DNA of 23,253 nucleotides, taken from Choristocarpus tenellus KU-1152 (taxonomy: Eukaryota > Phaeophyceae). The DNA lies in NCBI GenBank assembly GCA_964200185.2, contig CAXNAD020000257.1, positions 1 through 23,253 on the forward strand. The letters are read 5' to 3'. Position numbers and translations under genes: made by a program. The notes beneath the pieces were generated by a model. It saw only the letters and a program-made list of their open reading frames with translations. It was not told the origin of the DNA and made no database searches. Numbering within the stretch: the first letter of the stretch is position 1; every line of letters starts with the position of its first letter. Shown in pieces: positions 11,585 through 20,074 of the stretch.

Positions 11585-12290
11585 CCTTCCCCATATTCTT
11601 TCCAATCTTGTGCTCCCCCGTGATTTAGTCGATCGCAAAGTCCTCAGAAGTCCAATTGCCTTTCCCCTATGCAGGATCGCTTGCATCTTGTGAGTAGCTT
11701 TGAACAGTGTGTTAATCTGAGGCTGTGGGGCGCCACAACAGTTCCCAGCCACCACATGAAATATCCTGTTCCTCCACTTGACATGATTGGGTCGAAATTA
11801 TTCCCAACCCGGTCTGTTAATCCCCAAACTGTCCTCTCAACTTCTAGGCCCCAACATGTAACCACTAGGACCCCCCTGAAAGACCAGGACCCTGATCTTT
11901 CCATTGCATCACTCAGTGTCGATGGATTGTGAGGACAGGTTTGGACTTCCCCATGATCCAGCCTGTCGTAAGTTCTTTGAACCACAATTGTGATGCCCCT
12001 ATGCCGTATCACTCATATCTCACGAACAACTTTGAATTGTGCGAATCTGAGGCCATGGGGGGGCCCATACAGTTTTCCAGGTACTACATGGAAGGGTCTG
12101 TTGCTTCATTGGACATTATCAGGTCGAGATTATTCCCAACCCAATCGAACAGTCCCCAAACAGACCTCCAACTTCTAGACCCCACTATGCAATTGCTATG
12201 ACTCCCCTGAACACAAGAAGCATACGTTTGGAATGCCATCAGGATCCTGATATTTCCAATGCACCACACAGTGTCTATAGATTTTGAGAG
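11585..12290. repeat. diverged tandem pair, ~330-bp unit
   Basis: Unit A (about 11585-11933) and unit B (about 11945-12290) share ordered landmarks. CCCCTATGC is at 11665 and 11996. TTTGAA is at 11699 and 12031, followed in both by AATCTGAGG. ATTATTCCCAACCC is at 11797 and 12129, then GTCCCCAAAC-like text. GTGTC(G/T)AT(G/A)GATT closes each unit at 11916 and 12271. The offset is 331-332 bp through most of the unit and 355 bp at the end, so unit B carries about 23 extra bases. In minus orientation the pair forms the 5' part of the nested retroposon. Confidence 0.75.
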
Positions 12291-12414
12291 CTTTTCTAGT
12301 GATACAGTGAAATGTGGTATACAAACTGAAATTTTGATTTATGAAAAATATGGGTTAAAGTGACCTGGAAGATGAGTTTTCTTCCTTCAACTAGTTAGTC
12401 CCATCCATAATAGG

Positions 12415-13290
12415 GCTGATGCCCTCAATCAACGGCCCACATCGATAACTTTACTAATGCACCAACAATAATTGAGGTGGGTGAAGCACTCTGGCAAGTG
12501 GAAAATGGGAAGGCTTTGGAACCCAACAATCTCTACGCTCAGTTCCTCAGACCTTGGCCAACTGGAGGGTTTCCATGAGATTGTGTTGTGTGTGGGACCA
12601 CAAAAATGCAACTGAGGTCTGGCAGGATGTGGTCATCACCGTTTTCCACTAGAAAAAGGACCAGATTGGCTGTAGTACTACAAGGGTTCTCGTTGGTACA
12701 TGCTGGCAAAGTGCTCACAATGTTTTGCACAGTGGCTAGGAGATTACCTGAAATGGGAGAACATTCTACATCAGGATCAGTGTGGCTTCTGGTTGAAATA
12801 CTCCATGGTGGACATGATGTACTTCTAAGAGGTTGGCCAGAAAAGCATATACCCCTACTCATGTATTTCGTCAATCTACACAAAGGATCCGACTATCTTG
12901 ACTGTTTCCTCCTGTGGGGTGTGTTGGTCAAGCTTGAACTGCGAGAAGATATCATTTCTATCTTTCGCCAATTCTATTACAAAATGAGGGCTTGGGCTCA
13001 CATGGGTGATGGTAAGTGCACAGACTTTTTCGAAGTTGGACAGGGCCTTTGATAAGGGTTGTGTTGCTCCCATCCTCTTGAATATCTTCTTTGCCACATT
13101 GTTAATTGTAGTAGTTAAAGAGTTAATATCTGACCTGGCCATATCCAAGGGGGTTGTTGTCATAAAGAGAGTGGCCACAGCCAGATCAGAGGAGGAGAAG
13201 CACTAGGAAGTGGGAAAGCAATTAAGGGCCACTTGTGGGTATGTTTTATGCTGATGATGTGGGTATGTCTCCAAGGCACAAGAGTGAAAG
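12415..13290 (+). pseudogene. LINE reverse transcriptase remnant
   Basis: The track begins ADALNQRPTSITLL and NAPTIIEVGEALWQVENGKA (the 'A-x-x-x-M-x-N-G-K-A-x-G-P-D-x-L' block). It continues with LVHAGKVLTM, then DQCGF in another frame. From 12860 it reads YFVNLHKGSDYLDCFLLWGV, aligned with motif A ('F-I-D-L-x-K-A-(Y/F)-D-S-V') with the first catalytic Asp replaced by Asn. Then come ISIFRQFYYKMRAWAHMGDG, FFEVGQGL and GCVAPILLNIFFATLL, the 'QGLRQGCVLSPLLFNIFF' motif B with a frame break. Motif C is intact as MFYADDVGMS, with YADD at 13247-13258. Frameshifts and stops throughout show it is not functional. Confidence 0.8.
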
Positions 13291-13362
13291 TATCTTAGAG
13301 GGTACGAGTTTTGCCCTGTTTGTCCATTTGGGGCTTGGCTTTCCACGAGTTTTTTTAATGAT

Positions 13363-13400
13363 ATTTTACCTACTCTAGAATATTTTGGAGTAGGTAAAAT
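13363..13400. repeat. perfect 13-bp hairpin
   Basis: ATTTTACCTACTC at 13363-13375 pairs with its exact complement at 13388-13400 around a 12-nt AT-rich loop. It lies just past the last LINE coding trace. It may be a recombination scar, part of a small inverted-repeat element or the LINE tail. Confidence 0.8.
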
Positions 13401-14199
13401 GTATACGTCATGAAAAGGTGTGTCCGGAACAAGGATATTGACACTTCCTACCCAACACGATAGCCAAAATTACATCAAAGTCGCAACATTGGATTTTGGC
13501 CCCCAAACCGACGTGGCTCTACCCTCCAAGACACTTTGACTCACAAGGAGGTCTGGCCAGGATAGCGACGGTGATTATGAAGGTGGCCAGATCATTCTGT
13601 CCAAAAGGCAAAAACGTGTGTTTTGGCCTTCATGTTATGATAAAGTCTGGGGATTATCCCAACCCATGGTCAGAGGCACCACATACTGCACTACTTGGAA
13701 AAGTAACTACTGAGTAACAGTTCGTTGCACTACACCTAATTGTACTGCCTCCGCTCCTGCCTCGCTCCTCACACATTGGGTTCAGCACTCCCACTGTTTG
13801 TTGCTCTATCTCCTCCCTCGAATCTTCTGCTAGACCTGTTCAACAAAGTTTCCACCTCGATCTTGGTACAGCATTTTTGTGGCATATCCACAGACAGGAT
13901 AGTACCATTGTAGAATCCAATGTGCTTGCCACATGAGACTGAATCATCAAGATCAGATTTTGTGAAGAGAAGTCTGAAGTCAAAGTGTTTCAAACCCACG
14001 AAATTCATGGGGAGTACGAGGACAGTCATACATATAAATAGCATACAAAATTTTCTCACTTTTGGAGTACTTTAGGGGCCCATTTAAGGCCTTCCTAAAT
14101 GCGGCATTTCAGTCAGTAAGGCATGCCATTTGGGGTTGTCACCTATGTCATTTTCGGTTGTGTCATAGAAGGTATGTTTCAACAATTTTGTTAATATTG
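13401..14199. other. spacer without a supported gene
   Basis: It contains a 73-codon plus-strand frame (13496-13717) and a 96-codon minus-strand frame (13769-14059). Neither shows a recognisable domain, a codon pattern like the real exons here, or phase-matched splice partners. It could be more decayed mobile DNA, since mobile elements flank it on both sides. Confidence 0.5.
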
Positions 14200-14380
14200 G
14201 GCGGACATGCCATGTTAAGGGTGGTTTGAGGTGAGAAACAGTCAGCAGAGAGTACCCTTACCATGTATCTCTGGTACACTTTGACCGTGCCATACTTTGT
14301 TGCCTTCTGTTTGCATATGGGGATTGATCCTACAACTTTTCTACAAGGAAAAGACTCTAATAGCCACTGAGCCACAAAAA
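14200..14380 (-). mobile_element. tRNA-derived SINE-like segment
   Basis: On the minus strand GTGGCTCAGTGG (14375-14364) resembles an RNA polymerase III A box (TRGCNNAGYNGG). GTAGGATCAATCC (14333-14321) resembles a B box (GGTTCRANYCC). The spacing of about 31 bases between boxes and the CTTGTAGAAAAG middle part suit a tRNA head. The sequence does not fold into a clean tRNA and continues into an unrelated body toward lower coordinates, as in a SINE. The far end and any tail are not resolved. Confidence 0.5.
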
Positions 14381-14537
14381 TATTGCTCCATTTTACAAAA
14401 TACATTCTTCCACACCTACCTCCAAAAAACCAACACTCAACATCAGTATTAACCCAGAAAGTTCGTCATATTCCGCCTGTATTACGTCTGTTACTGATTA
14501 CTAAGTTCAGGCTTATTTGCTCCATTTTTTCCTTCAT

Positions 14538-15095
14538 CAGGACAACGTTTAGGGCCTGGTGGCTTGATGAAGTCCGTTTTTCTTGTAATGAATGCCCAAT
14601 TCAATTTGCTTCATATCATCCACTGTCAGTGGAATATTAGGTTACCCTTACTCTAATACACCCATTGTCCAGAACACTTGTTTTGTTTGCTTAAACCATG
14701 TTCTGAGAACTGACCCACCCACTTCTGTATTGTTATTCTTTCACTTCTTTTGTTGATCTGTTTTACAGAGGATGTAACGAAGAAAGAAAATTGGCAGAAA
14801 AGAGTAGAAAAAAATAAAATAAAATATATAGGTCTTTTGCACTCGCTCATAGTTTCTACCAAGGTCTCAAACCATTTCCTCTGCCTACATCTCTTATTCA
14901 AGTAGTACGGTCCAATTGCTCTGCAACGTTCATTGTCCTGGACAACACTTAGGGCCATTTGCTTTTTCAGGACTGCTGTATAGGACAGCACTTAGGGACA
15001 CTTGCTCTACAATATCCATTATTTTGCAATGTTTGAGCAATTTTGGTTCATAGAGTCGTCGTCCTTGACAACACTGCTGGCCATCTTTTGCTTCG
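14538..15095 (+). repeat. degenerate dispersed short repeat
   Basis: A GGACAACACTTAGGGCCATTTGCT-like unit recurs with changes at about 14539, 14941, 14984 and 15067. Each copy is preceded by a T/C-rich stretch such as TTCATTGTCCT or CTTCATCAG. The last three copies are 43 and 83 bp apart. It may be an old minisatellite or the edge of the hAT relic. Confidence 0.45.
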
Positions 15096-15384
15096 AAAGA
15101 TACATTGTAGAATTGCCATGTACAACACTACAATGTCATTTTTATGACAAAAGTGTTCGTTTTCCAAGGTGGTTGTTTTCACACCCTCCTGCCTTGTGAG
15201 AGGGATTACGGCCACACGATTTGCTTTGTATTTTGAAGTTAGGTTCAAGCATAAAAAAAACGGCTTATGCTCAAGTTTGTATAAAGCAACGATTAATCCA
15301 AAAAGGTACTGGTAGAATGAGTGAACCACAATGGACTCTCTCCAGAATATTTCCATGGTCAATGGGTCATAATACTTGTGCTCC

Positions 15385-15556
15385 GCAAGTGCTGACTGGA
15401 AAAGAATTCAACTTCTCACCCTTGGCTATACTTGCCCTTAACGTTCTGGCAAGTCATGCCACACAACAGTGCCAAATTGAGAGCACAAGTTCAACATCTG
15501 AGAATATGGTGCACACCACACAAAACAGACTGGACCTAGAGGGTGTTAGAACCTGA
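15385..15556 (+). pseudogene. hAT transposase C-terminal dimerisation region relic
   Basis: The frame reads FSPLAILALNVLASHATQQC, then a degenerate FS-like STSSTSENM and TTQNRLDLEGVRT before a TGA. This matches the hAT C-terminal dimerisation region, whose pattern is 'L-A-x-L-A-x-x-V-L-x-x-x-A-(T/S)-x-x-x-x-E-R-x-F-S-x-x-x-x-x-x-x-x-x-R-N-R-L-x-x-x-x-V'. The ER pair is changed to ES and the typical WW segment is not visible upstream. Terminal inverted repeats and the rest of the transposase were not found. Confidence 0.55.
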
Positions 15557-16677
15557 TTGAAGGTGGATGTATGACAGGCTAGAAAGCATGCGGGGGAAAT
15601 ACTACCAGGTGAAGATTGTACTTGCAAAATAGTAGTATGTACTCACAAATAGGTTAAACAAGTCACCATTGAACTACTCTTGAGTAAGCATTTATACACT
15701 GTTTTGAGCATGGGTCTACTAAAGTCTGTCTCAAAAACACCAGGGCAATACATTGGGAATTGGACATAGAACAAAAAAATTAGAGTACCTACACAAAAAT
15801 AGTCTCCACTGTAGCAGTTCACCATCCAAGCTTCAGCCATCCAACGTTCAGCATGCTCCTCATATCATGCACAGTATGATTCTAAGAATCTGCTTGATTG
15901 CACCGATAGTTACTGCCTCAATAATATTTACTCTCGCCCAAAAGGTCAATCCACAATAGTTCTACCAGATTTTGACCTTGTAATCAAAGGTTCCAGAAGC
16001 AAACCAACATCTCAAAAAGGACTGGCTGATTCTCGTTACAATACCCAAGTGTTATACGTCCTCAATTGGCTATGCCCTGGCATACAAGTTTTTCAGGAAA
16101 AAAAATGCAATGCCTTAGAACAAAAGCCCTACATGCTTCCTAGCTTCCCATAACCTCTCTCAGGAAGTTTTCTTCAGCAAAGGACTATCATGTGCACCAA
16201 AAAGAAGTGCTGGTCTCAATTCTTAAACTGAGAAAAAAGGGTTTGTGTTGGCCCAAAGTGCAAGTCCATATGTAAAAGCAAACCCTAGTCCCAGGATAGT
16301 AGGTGGGGTTGATGGTGTACTTTCTTCTTGAAGCAAAACTGTGTATCTATAGCCACCACTTAAAGGAGATGTTTGATTGGTGCCAACATCAATGAAAGGG
16401 GTTTAACAACTATTACAAAAGATGGTGTGGCTCAAGGTTGACAAGATCTAATTTTCCTCACTCCAGGAACGTTCGTATGGCATGGAATGCCACATCTACA
16501 TGGAGTACCCAGGCTAAAAATATTACTATTAAATACCGCAGGCTCAGACAAAATCAGTCTCCTGAATTGTTACAGACACACTCTAGAGCCCACTGAGCAA
16601 ACCGACGACTATCAGCAATCCAAAATCCTTCCACAAGGAAGTTAAGCATCTAACACTGAGTACAGCCAGGTCTATAA
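15557..16677. other. spacer downstream of the hAT relic and dioxygenase gene
   Basis: Short frames only. The last ~100 bases next to 16678 are the likely 3' UTR of the dioxygenase; a minus-strand TGTAA at 16574-16570, 104 nt after the stop, could be its poly(A) signal. Nothing else is recognisable. Confidence 0.5.
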
Positions 16678-19600
16678 TTACATCTCTGCAAGTGCAGCCG
16701 TGTCTCTCAGACGTTTGATGATAGCATACAAGGAGCGGTTCGCCTTCAGGCCAGTCACCTGCACGGTCACATTGTTGGAGTACCAGAAAGACGAAGTTTA
16801 TGTTCCATTATTGTATCACACAACACCCAGTACATGGTGCATGGGGATTCACATTAGATCGAGTGTTAAGAACAATACTCACAGCATTACTAATATAATA
16901 GGAACAGTGGTAAACAAAAAGGGTAGCCACATAAGGGGCCGTGTTAGTGTTGCTTAGTGTACTAAATTGAGACTGCACGCTTGCAGAAAGCTAAAAATGT
17001 GGTACGTATCCACCTAGCTGCTCATGTCATCCTTGAAAGAAATATGCACTAGCCTAGACATCGATCTGTAACCACACCTTTTCAAAGAGGGGAGTTAGCT
17101 TCACCAACATCCAGATCCGCTGTTCCCTCAGAGTCATTCTCCGTCTCCCAACCAAACAAAGAATACATTTTTTCTGTCTGTTGGAAATGAAAGTACCTAT
17201 GGTCAACCAATAACTCAATTGTAGCCGCCAGTAATGGTGCTGTAATGTGCTCTTCTCACCATTGTTTCATGTGCATTCAGCATTTCTTCGAAGCCTCTCT
17301 CCCCTACCATGCATTCTTGGAGTGATTGAGCATAGCGTTCTTCATAGACACCCCTTGACAGCACCCTCTGCACAGGCGATCGCTTCAAGTACTCACAGAA
17401 CCCCATCCTTGCACGGTATGTCATAGGGGGAGAGGGTGAGGGCAGAGTTTGATATCTCATGTTTGCCGGTTCTGAACAAGCTCTATCTCCTGAGTTATGC
17501 TCCTACATGCACATAGTAGAGTGTCACACTGATAAGATGCAGGTACCAGCATTCCAATAGATGTGTAGTTCTACATCCAGGATGAATGGTGAGAGAGGCA
17601 TGCTAGAACATGAAGATATGCAGACTTTGAAACACCAGGTCTACATAACAAAATATTTCCCTGCAGTCTCAACTGGCTTTGATTGCAAACAAAAATTCCA
17701 GAACAGGCTTCCCTCCCTCCACCCTTCTATTCTTAGTGACTACTACATCAAATTCGGCTCACCAGTCGTCCAGTTGGCTCTTTGAAATGCTCAATGTAGA
17801 ATCTGCCTTGGAGTTGACATCTGGGGAATCCAGCCATACAGTAACAACATACCGCTCAGTCTGGCAGGGCAACACCCGGTGCAGCACACGGTCACTACAG
17901 AAAACTACCTGTACAGGCATCAAACCCACACAGAACGTTGTTATTGATGGGGGCATTGAAGGTTATTGTGTTAGGCTATGTGGTACAGTATTCATGGGTC
18001 CAAATTGGATTGAAGTCTTGGCAACATGAACCTGCCAGGGTAGTAGAGAGATGAGCAGTGCACTCTGTTCGTTCACATTCACATGAGCGGAACACAAGAT
18101 CAAACAAGCATGACTCTGTGAACTAGCACTGAATGCCTTCCTTGAAGCTAACAATAGATTGTCGGAAGAGCTGTTGGTCCCATTTGTCTTTGTAAATTTC
18201 ATCAGTCGTGTACTCCACAAGTCTATCAGGGACACACAGTAAACTATTGCACACAAGACAAAACACTGTGGAGGTTCGGTCTGAATATAAACGCCCACAC
18301 TGTCATCAGCCTAAGGCCAGCACCTCACCAATCTGTCATGCAGTGGCTCTATACATCGCTCTCTTTCCAGAAAAGGCAGCAGGCACATTTCCCCACCATC
18401 CCCTTCCTGCCAGTCCGGGTTGAGGTATAATAGACAAGTCAATGCTCGCTTGTTAGGAAGTCCAGGGTTGTCGTAGTGGTAGGGGAAGCACCCCCCAAAT
18501 CCTGATAAGACGTGTTGAACAGGATTTTTTGTTATGTAGAGTTCAGATATATATCGACCATAAACAAAGCAAGGGAGCTTATTAAAGGTTAGAGAATGGG
18601 GTCAGCTCGAATCTGTGGATCAGTTGACCAGAGGCTAAGAGACTCTTGGTCTTGGACCAAGGGGATCCCTGCATAGAGTAGTCACTCTCTAGTTCAGTTT
18701 CAAACATATGGCAAGAGACAATACCTGGTATTGCTGCTTTTAACAGGGAGCACAAACCTGCATTCCGCTGAAGCTTAACCGTACGCCCCTGTGTACCCCT
18801 GCAGAGTCTCATGCCCGGTATGCCCTCTGCAAGGACCTCTCCTAGCTCCTCTTGGTGGAACAATGCCCCAAGTTCGGGAACCCTGCTCAGAAGGATTCAA
18901 TGGAGGAGGTTATCAGCGCTGCCCCCGTCTTATGAAATATGGTGTTTTGCCTCCATTTCTTGGTCATTGGATTTGATTGTAGGACATATCCAGATGTATA
19001 TGAGGTCTACTTCATTTTAATACGTCTCATGTGCAAGGAGTGCTTAAACACTCCACACCTTTTGGGGTTTCTGCTGACGTCGAATGGGGTGTTGTCATGT
19101 GAATTTGCCAGACATCGAGTCCGATCTGTGGGTGATCGTAGGTCGTTTGCAACGAAAGGGGGAGATCTAGCTCACTACCCACTCTGCAAGTTTCAGACCA
19201 GGAAATCGTACACTTCAGCTTGGCTCGATTGCCTCCTTCCCCAACCCCTTTCCCAAGCTTGGTCGCACTTTTCACGGAGGACCTTGTCGTGGAGATCGAC
19301 CTCATAGACGTTTGGCTTTGAAAATCTTTGGGGCGGCCTCCCATCAGGGTGTGAGAATTGCGTCTCATTGGGCAGCATCAACCTGGCTTCGTCCATAACC
19401 AGGGGAATAGAGAGTTGAGAATGGGAGTTAACGCATAGTTGTGTCAAAATGTGGAACAGCGAAAAACAAAACCTGTTTTTCTGATCTCATCTCTTCCTAA
19501 AATATTTTAGTGCGGTACCAATCTCTTACCCTGTGTTGTTAAGCCATTGCATTTCTTGTCTCATGGCCAACGCCCATGGTCGACCCAAGAAGTTGTCCAC

Positions 19601-19908
19601 AACCAAAAATCCTTCACGTTGAAGCTGGTTACAACGTTCAGGTGATAGCTTCTCTCTGAAGCCCGAGAAAGCACGCTTGAAAGGAACCTCATAATCTTCT
19701 TGAAATGATGTCGTATCTGGCATGAGGTTTGGACCGTGGAAGAGGCTTGTCTGCACTTCTGGTTGGAAGCGAGGACCTGAATACTTGATTACCTTTTCAC
19801 TTAGAGGAGGATATAATCGATGCACTCACCAGTCACAGCTACGGTAGCATTCCGCGACGGCTCCAATAAGTTTTTCACTGGAGTCCCTGTGTCCTCCTTG
19901 CTCGCCAT
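16678..19908 (-). CDS. 2OG-Fe(II) dioxygenase, prolyl 4-hydroxylase-like (nine exons)
   Basis: Minus-strand exons: 19908-19830, 19776-19530, 19382-19269, 18882-18758, 18501-18329, 17908-17763, 17407-17260 and 16758-16678, plus the start exon counted here as the first; all phases agree, giving 370 aa. Enzymes of this fold use Fe(II), O2 and 2-oxoglutarate to hydroxylate proteins or small molecules. An N-terminal region has EGFLVVDNFLG (entry to the P4Hc-type domain), then YEVDLHDKVLREKVPELGAL and GRTVKLQRNAG. The core has GFGGCFPYHYDNPG with iron ligands His197 and Asp199, then LLYLNPDWQEGDGGEMCLLP. DRVLHRVLP gives the distal His256, and Arg265 of ERYVVTVWLD binds 2-oxoglutarate. The set is complete, so it should be active. 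The last exon (VTGLKANRSLYAIIKRLRD) was chosen because it extends the family's helical tail; an exon at 17177-17082 also keeps phase. Substrate unknown. Note: the listed intervals are eight in number. Confidence 0.85.
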
Positions 19909-20074
19909 TGTCAAGGCCCTTGCAACGATGCCAACACTAGTTCATATGGTGAAGTTTACTTGAGATTGTTTTATGTTACGTATTTATTGTTTCTTCCTCG
20001 CTATAAGATGCGGAAATACGTACGAAAGGAATTCCCAACACCTCATTAATGAACAAAAACAACCTCTGAGAGTA
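19909..20074. promoter_or_regulatory. 166-bp divergent promoter region
   Basis: The dioxygenase ATG (minus, 19908-19906) and the preferred hydrolase ATG (plus, 20075-20077) face away from each other across 166 bp. Both promoters and 5' UTRs must fit here or overlap the opposite gene. No TATA box is convincing on either strand. Coordinated expression is possible but not shown. Confidence 0.5.

Larger units (their letters stand above)
10767..12388 (-). mobile_element. retroposon-like insert nested in the LINE, minus strand
   Basis: The segment splits the LINE reading track and shows retroposition marks in the minus direction. Its 3' end carries AATAAA running straight into ten A residues (10792 down to 10780). 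Its 5' part is a pair of ~330-bp tandem units. Between them (about 11640-11330, minus) is a lysine-rich then acidic broken frame: KNMGKESKARKGKKAMAEVL, later EEDEEQ-like runs, with stops after LRK, DDIP and EDVE. I recognise no reverse transcriptase, so it is either a non-autonomous element or a processed copy of a host transcript. The minus-strand stretch below 11200 is 3'-UTR-like. Confidence 0.5.
10756..12399. repeat. possible target-site duplication around the nested insert
   Basis: An 11-bp sequence, AACTAGCTAGT at 10756-10766, recurs as AACTAGTTAGT at 12389-12399 (one difference). The two copies lie at the points where LINE coding stops and resumes. The left copy is 13 bp away from the poly(A) rather than touching it, so the match is suggestive only. 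Confidence 0.35.
9600..13340 (+). mobile_element. degenerate non-LTR retrotransposon (LINE), interrupted
   Basis: Plus-strand remains appear in the correct order for a LINE second ORF. An apurinic-type endonuclease lies at 9600-10180, a linker at about 10480-10750, and a reverse transcriptase at 12415-13290. Each part needs several frame changes and stops, so the copy is dead. The linker has DLTNRRDQPVFYQHLNGFKV and QQIRNESDQLLREQAPIMK, matching the 'D-x-x-x-R-R-D-Q-x-x-F-(Y/F)-x-H-L-(N/K)-G' and 'LLR-(E/D)-x-x-x-I-M-x-R-W' blocks usual before RT in this LINE group. The coding track stops near 10750 and resumes near 12415, with an unrelated segment between. The 5' and 3' ends are not defined. 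Confidence 0.72.

Noticed and set aside
12876-13178. 100-codon minus-strand open frame
   Set aside because: It is the shadow of the LINE reverse transcriptase on the opposite strand.
18201-18520. tRNA-like text near 18470 (GTAGTGGTAGGGGAAGC)
   Set aside because: No B box or cloverleaf follows, and the minus strand is the catalytic exon of the dioxygenase.
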